Below are positions 39,458-50,779 of a DNA stretch of 64,000 bases, one piece after another. Within the stretch, counting starts at the first letter, position 1. The number at the start of each line of letters is the position of its first letter. This DNA comes from Erpobdella octoculata. Its lineage: Eukaryota; Annelida; Clitellata; Hirudinida; Erpobdellidae. Under the pieces are notes generated by a model that saw nothing but the letters and a program-made list of their open reading frames with translations, made no database searches and had not been told where the DNA came from. The stretch lies in contig OZ022243.1 of the NCBI GenBank assembly GCA_963978895.1, positions 6,862,182-6,926,181 on the forward strand. Reading direction: 5' to 3'. The translations under genes were made by a program, and so were the position numbers.

Positions 39458-40024
39458 CGTTGTTAAATAATAATTTATTCAAACTGAACGTATTCAAATG
39501 TATATTAGTTAATTATTTAATAAATAAAATTAGCTATTCTAACATTCTAATCTATAAATGTATTTGCCAAAAAACTTAAATGAATAAAACAAAACTTAAA
39601 TTTGTGTATGAATATAATTTTCATTTTATTTTGTTTGTTTTCAGTGTTGTTTTGCAGAACTTTTAATCAAATGAAATAAATAAATTTGAATTTGTTCATT
39701 ATCAAAATCAAAAATATACAAGGACTTTAAAACCTAGTAATAAATAAGTTAATCAGTTCTTTATGAATTAAGTGAGGCTTTCTTTGAATTTTCTGTAAAC
39801 GATCGAAGCAAAAGTGGCACTAATATACTAATGGAAAAAATTGACATTTACCTTTTCTGAAATACATTAAGTATATTTCTCGGAGTATTCATAATTATGT
39901 AGTTGATAATTATTTGAATGATATGAATATAGTTTCCGACATTCTGTTGAGTTATATTCTATGACAGAACTAGAATTGTAAATTAAGTACCTTTTAATTA
40001 AAATAACAACACAACTGTTTAAAA

Positions 40025-40190
40025 TTAGAAATATAATTAATAAATAAATATAATTATTAAATAAATAAAAATAAATATAATTAATAAATAAATATAATTA
40101 ATAAATAAATAAATAAAAATAAATATAATTAATAAATAAATATAATTAATAAATAAATAAAAATAAATATAATTAATAAATGAAATAAAG
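40025..40190. repeat. AT-only tandem repeat (ATAAATAAATATAATTA units)
   Basis: Imperfect copies of an approximately 17-35 bp unit built from ATAAATA and TATAATTAAT. Confidence 0.9.
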
Positions 40191-40454
40191 TTTAAAACAT
40201 TGTTTTCACTAATATACCTAATTCCTAACCAATTAGGATTACACAATTTTTTACAAATCTCTACAACTGTTCAAAAAAAATGTGTCAGATCCGATGTAAA
40301 TCTAATTCGTACAATAAAAAGACACTCAGACATAAATAAAAACTTTAAATTGCTTTGTGTTTTTCAATTGAAGAGAAATTTTTGAAAAATTATTAGTTAC
40401 TCAGTTTAAAAGTTAAAAAATTAGTAGATTTAATAATAAGTTAAACGGTTTTTG

Positions 40455-40843
40455 TTTGTTTAAATTTTTCTCCTGGTGATACGCTCCCAGTGTTTCTTTG
40501 TCATTAACCAAGTTTAGATGTTGCACTGGACACGGTTGATCAAACAGCAGGTATGTTCCATCTGATTTCAAGTAATTGAATCCCAGACAAACTTGAACTT
40601 CTCCGACAAGAGGACGCTCAATAGGGGAGTATTGAGGTAAAAAAAAGAAAATTTTTCATAAGTAGTACTATCAGTATAGTTGAAAGTTTGTAAAGAAGAT
40701 TGTAGTTGCTTGTCAAAATGTACTTTTTGACCACTACCAATAGAAGCGCATTGTTTGGCACATTCAATTTTTGACAGATTTTTTGTTTGACTTATTGGCA
40801 GCATATTGCAACTCAACGTTTCATTTCTTTCCTTAGTTAACAA
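40455..40843 (-). pseudogene. PAN-like exon 1 relic, frameshifted (downstream member of a fused pair)
   Basis: Minus strand: RNETLSCNMLPISQTKNLSK, IECAKQCASIGSGQKVHFDK, then a frame change, then VQVCLGFNYLKSDGTYLLFD and QPCPVQHLNL, ending GAYHQE followed by an exon end where a donor would be expected. All PAN cysteines of the family are recognisable, but the exon lacks a signal peptide and has a frameshift. No FReD exons follow on this strand. Confidence 0.8.
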
Positions 40844-40865
40844 CCACTTTGTAAATATCTTGTGT

Positions 40866-41234
40866 TCAATAATTCAGAGTTGCACAAGATAAATTGCAAA
40901 AAAACCTGAACTTCTCCAACAAGAGGACGTTTGAGTAAAACTGAGATATTTCTAGAATAGCAACTGTTCCTTGATCAGTGATGTTCAAAGTATACAATGG
41001 ATATGTCAGTTTGTTGTCAAAACTGATTTTTTGTCCACTACCAATAGAGGCGCATTGTTTGGCACATCCGATTTTCCACGATTCTTCTGTCTCACTTACT
41101 GGCAGTAAATTGCAAATAAACGTTTTATTGCTATCATTATTTAGGGAACATTTAGTAAAATATCTTGTGTTTGATACTTCAGATTTGCACATGATAGATT
41201 GCAAAAAAAACAAAACAATATTATAATTTTTCAT
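40866..41234 (-). pseudogene. PAN-like exon 1 relic with signal peptide, truncated by fusion
   Basis: Starts with a good signal peptide (MKNYNIVLFFLQSIMC), continues TRYFTKCSLNNDSNKTFIC, IGCAKQCASIGSGQKISFDN and ITDQGTVAI, and breaks shortly before the CLGFNYQ block. The minus-strand sequence there continues VGEVQVF then LQFILCNSELLNTRY, that is, from the PAN tail of this copy straight into the signal-peptide region of the next copy. The two relics thus form a head-to-tail fused pair. Confidence 0.8.
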
Positions 41235-41239
41235 TTTCT

Positions 41240-42110
41240 GTTAGTTATCGTGTACATTCAATTTGCTCAAAAACACTTAGAAAATATTTGCAGTTTAGAA
41301 ATGCTGCTTTTTATCCAGACGACATTTCAGTAAAATAATCATTTTTTATAAACATCAATTTGAATTTTTTCAATTTAAAAAAAAAATCAATTTTGTTCTT
41401 TTCTTCCAAACGAAAAGCTTGTTTCAAAAAAAATTAATGTGTACACTTAAATTTATTTTTAACTTTTTAGCACATTAGTTTACAAGCGTTGGTTTAGAAA
41501 AATATGTTTTATATATTTTATTATTCTTCATTTTTTAATGTTTGAAAATTTTTATACACTAGCATTTGAGCTCGACGTTGCTTGACTTCATTGATCGGAC
41601 GAGTAGCGGTGTTTTCAAAAACAACGTTTGCGCTGAAATAACGAACAAACAACAAACAAGTTGCAAGTTAATAGAAACACTGTAAAAACAAAGATGTTTT
41701 CACAAATCCCTTTTTTTAAGTATTGGCGAGCTTCTCATTTACTTTAATTTTTTTTAAAATTGATTTTATCTAAAAGTGTTCTTTTTTAAAAATTATCTCA
41801 ATGTGTTTGAGTTGTTTTTGTTTTAAAACGTTTATCATTATTTTTAGTTTCAAAATAATTTTATTTAAACAAGTTTTAATTTTTACTCAAATGCATCTAA
41901 ACATACTTCATAATATGATACAATAGCGCACAATGTGAAAATATTTACGAGTGTTTGTGCATGTATAAAATTGATTATTTTATTTTGTTAGATTTGTTAA
42001 TTTCTACGCTGAGAAAAAATAAATTAAAGATTTCAATATACAAATAAATGTAAAACAACACGTCACGTCAACAACAAAAACAATGCAGCTTTTGTATTGT
42101 ACTGCCAGAA
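41240..42110. other. AT-rich spacer between FReD relics
   Basis: No forkhead-like block equivalent to the one at the other FReD loci was seen upstream of the 41234 start. Nothing else was recognised. Confidence 0.5.
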
Positions 42111-42115
42111 AAAAA

Positions 42116-44610
42116 TCAATTTAATGTGATGAACATCTTGCAGCTTTTCAAAGATTCGTAGTCTCCGCGGAAATGAAACCAATTCACGCCTTGAGCAAAC
42201 GGTACACTTGAGTAGGTGTAGTAAAACCCATTCAAGTTAGAGTCCTGGCAACAAGCATACCACCAAGCTCCTCCTCTGTAAGCTGCACAATTCGATGTAC
42301 AGGTGTGATCGTAAAATAATAAAACTAAAAAAATAAAATCAAAATTTTCAAATAAAAAAAAATCGAGCTTCACAACTATAATTATTAATTTGCTTGATTT
42401 ATAACTTTCATTAACTGTACATTTCAACGTTTTTACGTTTGTAATTGATTCTTAATATTATTTAGTTTGTTTTCCAAAAATATTCAAAACCGTATGTTTT
42501 GTTTAATGATTTCCACTGTTGCTGCTCAAACCAACGTTGAAAAAAATAGTTTTTTCAAGTAATAGAGCTAAACGTATAAAAGAATATGAATCTCATTGTT
42601 ACTGTGTGCATGCAAAATCTAAAATTCCAGATATCTTCGAAACAGAAGTAGAATCTAGAAAATTTCCATTTAAAAATGTTTGTTCTTAAGTATTTTAATG
42701 GCAAAAACCATAGAATTAGTTTGGTGCAAATTTTTCATATTTTTTTAGCGTTTTTTCATATCAAACCTTTTAAACTTACAAAAATAAAAATTACGTTCAT
42801 AATACCTGCATTTCCAGAATATCCAGATATTTTCAACAAATAGTTTGAGCTTGGAGGGCCAACAGCAAAATTGAGATATTCAGCATATGCACGAACTCCA
42901 TCAAATGTTTCCAATTCAACTCTCAGTTTATAATTTTTTATGCTTGTTAAACGGTGCAGCAATAATTGCCTGAATATATTTTATTTAGCATTTTAAAAAA
43001 GTTAAAACTAGATTTTAAATAATACAACACTAATTTTTAAAACTAGTGATTATATTAGAACGCACATAAAATTGTTTATTGTTTCTTAATTATAAAAAAA
43101 ATAACTTATGAAATTAAAACCCGTTTTATCAAAATGCTCTAAAACGCCTTTACTATGTCAAACTTGGAAAATTTCTCAGGTGTTTTAATACATAAGAATG
43201 CAATAAAAAATGTCTTGAAAAAGCTGTGATGTGATTTTTTTGAAATGAAAAGTTTTTTCAAAGTAAACCCAGAAAGTTGTATACTTCCTGAAAATGGGGT
43301 CGATCAACGAACAGTTCTAATGCTCGAAAACAATTGCTTTCAATCTATTAGTGTGAACAATAATTTCAGTGTTTGCAAGACTAATATCAAATGTTCACTT
43401 ACAAGCTCACTGAGTATTATAGAGAATAAACAACACACCTAACCAGAAATCTTTATCCAAATTTCCAAATCCATTTTCATAATCTACCCAGATTCTGTTG
43501 AAGTTCACAGATCCATCTAATCGACGTTGAATCACCTAAATTAATAAACAAATCTGTAATCAAAATTTGAAAAAACGTATTAAAAACTAGATTATTACCA
43601 TATATTTAATTCCATTTGTTGATACTTCACAATACACAGGATATATCTGACTATTATCTATTTTCAACAGATATATACCACTGTCGTTTGGATTATTACC
43701 AGGAATGTCGTTGCATTCTTGTACGTCTACAATAACAAATAATCCGAATTTTCGTGTTCGGTCCTTAGTTTATTAACTTTTCAAATAACTTTTATAAACT
43801 ATAAGTTTTTTTAAATGTTTTCTGGTTATTGGTATTCGTAAAAATAATTTTTTATTAAACATTATTTTATGTAAAATATTCGTTATTATCAAAAACAGTT
43901 TTTGAATTGAACATGTTTACTCACATCCAAAGAAATGCATCAAATTGATACCGGAAACCTCCTTTGAAAAAAACATAAACAGTTTGAATTGCATAAAAAT
44001 GTTGTTACAAATATTGATGTATTGATGTATTTTATTAACACTGATATGTTATTGATTCACAAACAAGCAAAACAAATACATGCATAATAAGTGGTTTTAA
44101 TTTTCAATAATAAATAATCCTAGTTAAGAAAAAAACACAATTAATTACCCCATAGTAAGTTCCAAATGTGCTGTTGGTTGGCAAGATCAAGTCCCTAAAC
44201 GAAGAAAATTGATCGAATAGCTGACACAATCCACTGGATGCTTGATAATTGAATCCAAGACACATTTGTACATCTCCGGTGGCCGTAATCCCTTTGTGAA
44301 AACGATCCAACGGAAATTTTAATAGTCCAAAACTTACAGTAGTTCCATAGTCAGTGTAAATGAAATCATTTGAAGATTTTAATTGGTTGTCGAAAATTAA
44401 ATTCTGTCCAGTGCTAATAGAGGAGCAGAAAGTAGCACAATCCAGTTTAGATGATTTTCGATCCGAAGTAAAAAATGACAAAGTACAACTCAACGTTTTG
44501 TTGGTGTTACCATAAGCTAAATATTTTGTGTGATATGTTCCTTTGTTATTTTGTTTTGTCAAACACATTGCAATGTGCGTAAAAATTGAAGCAATGTATG
44601 TCGACAGCAT
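42116..44610 (-). pseudogene. PAN-like/fibrinogen-related domain gene 3, frameshifted and calcium-site deleted
   Basis: Minus-strand exons: 44610-44149, 43961-43925, 43726-43599, 43535-43439, 42969-42806, then about 42328-42116. Lengths (462, 37, 128, 97, 164 nt) and phases match genes 1 and 2, with GT-AG borders. Exon 1 keeps the signal peptide and PAN cysteines ([31 protein letters not shown]). Exons 3-4 keep [30 protein letters not shown] and FWLG. Exon 5 is one base short near its start (164 instead of 165 nt), throwing [18 protein letters not shown] and YAEYLNF out of frame. The last exon starts late, at an acceptor before TTTTATTATTTTACG, so the GDS...STIDNDND segment with the calcium-binding acidic residues is gone. 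CAAYRGGAWWYACCQDSNLN and SCKM survive. Most likely a pseudogene. An assembly error could explain the single-base loss but not the missing segment. Confidence 0.85.
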
Positions 44611-44850
44611 TTTAATTTAAACAGTGTATTTCTTCTAAATCTTTCTGTTGCAAAAGTTGTTTTCGTTTTCTTTTATGAAAAATTTCGAAGTTTTTTCTTT
44701 AACTAATGTTGGAAATTGTTGTATGTTTTGACAAAATTCTGCGTTGAAACATGCTGTCTAAATTAAACGCATTCAGAAAATATCATAAGTTTTCAAATCT
44801 GCAAAAAACGCTCGAAACTGTATGCTTTGTAGTTATAAATTCAAGAAACT

Positions 44851-44880
44851 GTTTGTTTACAAAACTAATAGCAACCACTA
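44851..44880 (-). promoter_or_regulatory. Conserved upstream block with forkhead-like site, FReD gene 3
   Basis: Minus strand: TAGTGGTTGCTATTAG followed by TTTTGTAAACAAAC, 240 bp upstream of the gene 3 ATG. It matches the blocks at 4727-4754 and 11307-11334, showing the promoter region duplicated with the gene even though this copy has decayed. Confidence 0.5.
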
Positions 44881-44899
44881 CATGCTAAATACAAAACGT

Positions 44900-46080
44900 C
44901 ACTAAGATCATATTTGCTTGTGCTTAGTTGCTACTTGTGTAGTTTTACCACAACGTTAACCTCTGGTTTCCTTCTTGCATTATCATTGTAAATAATATTA
45001 ACAGACTAGGTGCTAATATAAAACTGTTTTTTTGAAACATCGTTAATGGATGAAAATTGTATGTGTTCTCTATCAATCTAAAATTTATAATTTAAAGCTG
45101 TTATGTAACAACTTCTTAAAATACAATAAAACTTTGTTGATATTGAAATCAGCCAATTTTAGGTTTAGAGCATTTGCTAAACTTTGTATATTACTGTTAA
45201 AATAAAAAATGCAAATACTATGTAGTTATATCTTTTGAAACTGTTCTGTTCTATTGTAAACTATTTAAACAATAAAACAATCAAAGCCGCAATGAAGTAA
45301 ATACGTAGAGAATTTGACAAATAAATAAATAGTGAATAACCAAAAATAAATGTTGTTCTTTATTTCAATGTTTTACCACAACAATGTGGAAAGCAAGATG
45401 AAATGTTTGTGTTTTTGAACTGGTGGCAAAACACGTTACTTTAGTTTCAGAATAAATGTGTTTTGACAAAACGTTAATAGGATAAAAAAACACTGTTTGA
45501 AAAAAAATTAAACTGCGTAAATAGAAATGATTTCGTTTTGAACAAACCGAACATTTATAAACCAAAGCTCGGGAACATGTTGAAATAAATATCTCTCTTT
45601 TTTGATGCAACGAGTTTTATTGCTACCGGAAGATAATTACTGTTTTGGGACTCCTGTATTCCAGATTTCTGTCGCCAAGTGATGTTGGACGTACAGCAAG
45701 CACGAGTTTTTAGCAAACAAACCATGTGTATCCTTTAAAACATACATAAGCATTGTATTCACTCATATGAACGTGGTTGTGAATGTATGCTTTACGATAG
45801 TGAAAAACGTGTTTGATATCTGTTGAGTTGCAAATCTAAAAACAAACGTACAGCTACTCATGTAAAGTAATTACTTGTTATTCATTAAACGAAACTAAAA
45901 GCAATCCTAATGTGAAGCGTTTTTTGTGTACTTCCGGTCCATTGTGAAATTTAATGTTGGCTAATTGTTAATGAACGATAGCTGAAATACAAAAAATTAG
46001 AATAAAACGTCTGCGTTAAATTTTTGCATATATGCAAATAATGTATATAATCTATGCGATTTTATGTTGAAATTGTATGA
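44900..46080. other. Intergenic stretch, no gene recognised
   Basis: An 81-codon minus-strand frame at 45365-45610 has no domain signature. No repeats of note. Confidence 0.45.
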
Positions 46081-46740
46081 AGAATACAAAGTAATAGATG
46101 AAACAAAATAACAATTAAACCAATAAAATGCTTGCATTAAACACGACACCTCTTGTTAACGGACGGCTGGAATTTAAATGTTTTTATTTCAAAGCTCTGG
46201 TAAGCGGTCATTAAAATTTTTAATAACCAATGAACATCCGGACCAGTGAAATTTAATAAAAGCTGATAAAAAATAACAATTTTAATTATTTTATGAAATG
46301 CAATTTTGTATTCTCACGATGTCTTAGGTTTCAACAATTAATTTGGAACTGATGCAATCTTCACAGTAATATTGTTGTTATAGTTTGACGAGTAAAATAA
46401 ATTTTATAAAACAAAATTTAACTAATGAATACAACAATATTGCTTAAAAACATGATCTCTCTTTATTAACAAGTTTTCATACCTAGTGTGTTTGTCATCT
46501 TGTGGACATTTTTATATATCAGCAACTTGAAAGAGTATAAAAAAACTTAAAACGCACAACATGCATTTTTACTCCATCAAACAAACTCTGGCACTCATTT
46601 CACAAATCTAGGTGGATTAAAGGCTCTGTTGATTTGAACCGTAAGATTGAATTATGGTCTTGGAAATGTTTCGTTGTGTCGGAATTAAACCTAGAGCTTG
46701 AGCGTAGAAGTTAAAACTTTATTGTCAAAAATATTTCTTG
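46081..46740. repeat. Segmental duplicate block, copy A
   Basis: 46081-46205 matches 62910-63040 and 46220-46730 matches 63495-63989 with high identity in the same orientation. Compared with the copy at 62.9-64 kb it lacks roughly 450 bp in the middle, which corresponds to the sequence at 47440-47900. Confidence 0.85.
46143..46208 (-). repeat. TATTTAAG/AGAGGTGT motif element, copy 13
   Basis: Minus strand: ACCGCTTACCAGAG, ATAAAAACATTTAA, 19-nt spacer, then AACAAGAGGTGTCGTGTT with pairing AACA/TGTT. Confidence 0.75.
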
Positions 46741-46807
46741 TTCAGGCTAACTGTTTTAAAGCTGTGTTTGTTTTTTTAAATAAAAGTTTAAACAATATAA
46801 TCGATAT

Positions 46808-47210
46808 TGAAAAGTAACAATTATTTGTAACAAGTTTAACTGTATCTTTATTGAATATTATTTTTAAATAAACAAAACGAACAAAATTTAAGGTAATAAA
46901 ATTTAGATTATTTAATTGCTCAAACCACTAGAATGTTTGTATTGTATCTCACTAAAAAAACATCTACCTGTGCTACGTCTTACTTGTACAACTTAGCTCG
47001 CTCGGTATGGGCACCTGCTAATGACATTTTTCCGGCGCTATTACTCAGCCATTTTGACATGTTGCGTGCGTCCCTAAACATTGTCGTCGCCATTGTGGGA
47101 AATAGTTTTGTGTCGTTTTTGTAAATAGTAAAGGAACCACGCCCTTCTGATTACATTTTCTATCTACTTTTAAAAACATTATATAAATGCATGTTTAAAA
47201 ATATTAAATC
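46808..47210. repeat. Segmental duplicate with 240-bp extra segment (partner 61540-61720)
   Basis: 46808-46931 and 47170-47210 match adjacent sequence at 61545-61710. The intervening 46932-47170 has no counterpart there, so it was inserted here or deleted there. This extra segment is markedly GC-richer than everything around it. Confidence 0.8.
46984..47093 (-). CDS. Candidate first coding exon with promoter-like GC island
   Basis: On the minus strand ATG at 47093 has a strong context (CACAATGGCG) and opens MATTMFRDARNMSKWLSNSA, then GKMSLAGAHTERAKLY, reaching a good donor ACAA|GTAAGA at 46983. About 45-55 bp upstream is GGGCGTGGTTCC, a KLF/Sp-type GC/CACC box. The composition shift fits a first exon with a CpG-containing promoter. 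The protein start is not recognised, though its basic, Ser/Arg-rich character would suit a mitochondrial presequence. Downstream exons would lie at lower coordinates and were not identified, so this could be a stranded exon or transposed promoter. Confidence 0.4.
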
Positions 47211-47283
47211 AAAAAAAGTATGATGTAGTTATGTTAAACTGTTTTTTTTTAAATTGATTTCTCTTCTAAAATTACTCTTTGAC

Positions 47284-47335
47284 CAAAAACACCTTTGTGT
47301 AAAACACGACGAATGCTTAAGTTGTGTGCGCAGAA
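47284..47335 (-). repeat. TATTTAAG/AGAGGTGT motif element, copy 14
   Basis: Minus strand: GCGCACACAACTTAAG, 19-nt spacer, then CACAAAGGTGTTTTTGG. Confidence 0.6.
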
Positions 47336-47381
47336 ATATACGACGACAACTTAACATTTGTCCTTCATGAAATGTTCGCAT

Positions 47382-47456
47382 TAAACAAGAAACCTCTTGT
47401 TAACGGGAGGCTGGAAAGTTAAAATGTTTTTATGTTAACTCTCTGGTGAGCGGTCG
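47382..47456 (-). repeat. TATTTAAG/AGAGGTGT motif element, copy 15
   Basis: Minus strand: ACCGCTCACCAGAG, ATAAAAACATTTTAA, spacer, then AACAAGAGGTTTCTTGTT. Here the flanks form a perfect 7-bp stem (AACAAGA/TCTTGTT) around GGTT. Confidence 0.75.
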
Positions 47457-48060
47457 CCAATACATTTATTTAACTTCTTCTAGGAGTCGCCATACGTTAT
47501 GAAAATGTATAGCTGTGATCAGTATAAAGTTAATGCATTGTTGAGGATAGTAGTGTTTGTAAATATTTTTCATGTTATATTATGTGTTTTTTATTAAAAA
47601 ATGATTATTACTTAAATTAACAACTGGAATATTTAAATAAAAATAAAAACATGTTTTTAAGTTTATAAACAAATTTTAAAATGACGTCTTGTTTTTAAAA
47701 TTTTTACTTCGGTGAACTGATAATAAATAGAATATGTTTTAAAAAAGTTACTATAACAATAAAAATGTTTGTCATCTTCTTCTATAAGATTTGTTATTCA
47801 ATATGTTTTTAATATTTTTTTTCTTCTATTGATCTAAATTTTTTGAATTGAGTTAATTTTATAACGATCTCCTAAGTCTGAATACGTCCGCGAACAACTC
47901 ATGAACATCCGGAGAAGTGAAATTTAATAAAAACTGATAAAAGAGAAGTAAAATCTTAATTATTTCATTAAGTGCGTTTTTGTAATCTTACGATTACTGA
48001 GGTTTTAACAATTAGTATTTAACTAATGCAATTATCTCAGTTTTTTATTTGGATTTTTTT
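47440..48060. repeat. Segmental duplicate block, copy B
   Basis: Matches 63035-63660. Shared landmarks include GCCATACGTTATGAAAATGT against GCCATGTTATGAAAATATAT, GCTGTGATCAGTA, AGTTAATGCATTG, and AACATCCGG(A/G)..AGTGAAATTTAAT. Confidence 0.75.
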
Positions 48061-48860
48061 GGCTGAATTGTAAAATTGTAATAGTGGAAGTTTTTGTAAA
48101 ATTGATGTAATTATAATTTGATAAGTAAATTAAAACCACATTTTTTAATACAAAACGAAATTAAATAATTGCATGTACATTTAAGTGTTTTCTCAAAACC
48201 TCTGTAATTATAATTTGATAACTAAATTAAAACAAAATTGTTTTCGACACAAAAACATTAATTAAGTAATTGCATGTATACAAACAAGACAATGATAAAC
48301 GGTTGTCGATATCACCTGGTTGGAATAAGTGCTTAAGCTTGTAAGTTAATCAAGTAATCCATACAAAAAGCAAGTTTTAAAATCACAAAACAAACAGCGA
48401 TAGAATTGAACAAAATCAAATGCGGAAATAAAAATTCAAATCTTGTTTAAAATTCGCAGCGATTAAAAAAATTGAAACTGTGTCTGTGTCTGAAACAAGC
48501 TTATGTACATAAGCATATTTAATAAGTTTGTCTGACAAGTTGTTCTAGTTGGTTGAACTAAAAAAATAGGAAAAGTACCTGTTCATTTTTTTGGTTTAAA
48601 TTGTATTTGTGCCGTTTTTTATTTGGATTTTTTTTTGCTGACTTTTTAAATTGTAATAGTGGAAGTTTTTGCAAAATTTATGTTATTATTTTTTGATAAG
48701 TAAATTAAAACAACATTTCTTAATACAAAACAAATATAAATAAGTACATGTACATTTAGGTGTTTTCTCAAATCTTCTGTAACTATAATTTGATAACTAA
48801 ATTAAAACAAAATTATTTTCGATACAAAAACATTAATTAAATATTTGCATGTACACAAAC
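48040..48860. repeat. Tandem duplication, two copies of about 250 bp
   Basis: 48040-48290 and 48615-48860 share TAATAGTGGAAGTTTTTG, TTTGATAAGTAAATTAAAAC, GTGTTTTCTCAAA and AAAACATTAATTAA in order, offset about 575 bp. AT-rich unrelated sequence lies between them. Confidence 0.85.
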
Positions 48861-48861
48861 A

Positions 48862-48915
48862 AAACACTTCTTGTTAACTTGCAGCTGGAAGTTAAATGTT
48901 TTTCTTTAAAAGTGA
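48862..48915 (-). repeat. TATTTAAG/AGAGGTGT motif element, copy 16
   Basis: Minus strand: AAAGAAAAACATTTAA, spacer, then AACAAGAAGTGTTTTGTT with stem AACAA/TTGTT. Confidence 0.7.
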
Positions 48916-48949
48916 TTTCAAGCTGTCGTTTTACAAAATGTTAATGCAA

Positions 48950-48982
48950 TAATGTATGCATGTATGTATGTATGTATGTCAG
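48950..48982. repeat. (TGTA)n short array
   Basis: About seven TATG/TGTA units. Confidence 0.85.
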
Positions 48983-49413
48983 CCGATTGCAATCTGCAGC
49001 AAAACGACATAATAATGACTTGTCATCAGATTGTCCAATTGCTAATAATTAAGAAGAATCGATAAAAACACCTTATTTAATCAAATCTTGTTTGTATCAA
49101 AAATAATCTGAACAAAATAACTTCAGCAAACCAAACCAATAACGATTTGGTATCCAACAGGTTTTAAATCCTGTAAATTAATTTCGCCGTGTTTGCTAGT
49201 TTGTTTGCTTAACACACAAAAAAGATATTCAGTGCATTACAGAGTTAGAGGTGTATTTTAAACCTGATTATGATTTTATTTATAGTCAAATAAAAATATT
49301 ATCATCAAAATCTAATATGAATGCAACATTTAAAAATCTGATTAAAAACATGGTCGCGGAGATAAACAGACCAGAAAATTTGATGTATAATTCATTAGTT
49401 TTAATAATGCTAA

Positions 49414-50004
49414 AAAACGAACACTTTTAAATATTTTTACTTAATGTCGTTAACGAATGTTCTATTTGTTAAGTTTGGATTTTTTTTACTCACTTCCCGA
49501 TATACTAGAGAGCTAAAAGTTATAACAAAATTAAATCAAAAGTTTCTTGTATTTCAAATCTTCACACACTTCCCATATCACATTTTTAAAAAGTTGAAAA
49601 GAATATTTCTCAATTTCATGGATCTTATAATATTATCTAAAAAGTTGTCAGAAAAAATAATTTTGTTGAAAAACAAAGTTCACTTGTTTTCTAACATATT
49701 TTTTCACAAGAAATCCTCCGGATCAAAAAGTATCACTAAGCTTTTTCTTATACAATTGTATTCATATAAACCTTTGAAACCAACGTATACGGATTCTTTG
49801 GAATGATTTTTAAGATTATTGGAAAATACTAAAAATGAATATTTATGGGAAAATAATAAAAATTTTTCAGACAATAATAAAAATGATTTATTGATTGATA
49901 ATACACATTTAGTAGACAATTGCAAAACTGTATTGTACATAAATAACAATTTATTGGACGATAATAATTTATTGAATAATAATACAAATTCAAAATTAGG
50001 TTGA
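49414..50004 (+). pseudogene. Long AT-rich frame with one stop, Asn-rich C-terminus
   Basis: A single frame stays open from about 49414 to the stop at 50004, except for TGA at 49804. The ATG of MSLTNVLFVKFG is at 49444. The first part is hydrophobic/basic (FQIFTHFPYHIFKKLKRIFL). The second is Asn/Asp/Leu-rich (WENNKNFSDNNKND, NNNLLDDNNLLNNNTN). In DNA this AT-rich almost 200 codons with one stop is unexpected by chance. No family is recognised. It may be a decayed gene, a transposon gene or an AT-rich chance frame. Confidence 0.35.
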
Positions 50005-50711
50005 ATATTTTGTAAGATGAAAATTTGTATTCGGATATTTCTAAAATATGTTAAGTAAAAAAACTTTTTAAATGTTTAATAATTGCATTTATTTAAATGC
50101 AGTAGTATGAAAATAACAAAACACCACTGAGTATAGGGACAACAAAAGCTTAAGTAATGTGTCGTTCAGTGTGCAGTTAGGATGCGCTACGAATGGGAAC
50201 CAGTACCCTAGGCGGACTGTTTTCTTCTCGTTTATTTATGTTGTCTTATGCAATAAAAACAATTGTGAAAAATGTTTTTATAAATCTGATATTGCTACAA
50301 GACTTGTAGCTGTTGAATTGCTTGCACTACATGGAAGATAGAAGTTGTTTTATTAAATTTGCAGTCTACGCTGAATTGTTTCCCAAATAGTTATTTAATT
50401 TTGCTAATTAATTTTAAAGAAGATACACCTTGAATAAAGATAATATGAAAATCTTAATGTTTCAATGATATAGAGATTTTAATTTTAGTTTCACTGTCAG
50501 CTCAAAAAATCAAATAATATTTTTAAATCAGTTATACTATGTTTACGTAGATTTCAATTAAATAAAATATTTATATAAATAAGTTACATAATAATAACTT
50601 GTCATCAAATTGTTCAACCGCTAGTAATTAAGTAGAACCGATAACAAATCTTATTGAAATAAGTTTGTATTTTTAACAAAAATAATAATTTGAAAATCCA
50701 AAGCTAGAATC

Positions 50712-50770
50712 ATCACAAACACCTTCTGTTTGATAGCTGGACAGGTTTAAATATTTTCCTCTTGCGGTAC
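50712..50770 (-). repeat. TATTTAAG/AGAGGTGT motif element, copy 17
   Basis: Minus strand: ACCGCAAGAGG, AAAATATTTAA, 19-nt spacer, then AAACAGAAGGTGTTTG with stem AAACA/TGTTT. Confidence 0.75.
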
Positions 50771-50779
50771 ATTCGACTT

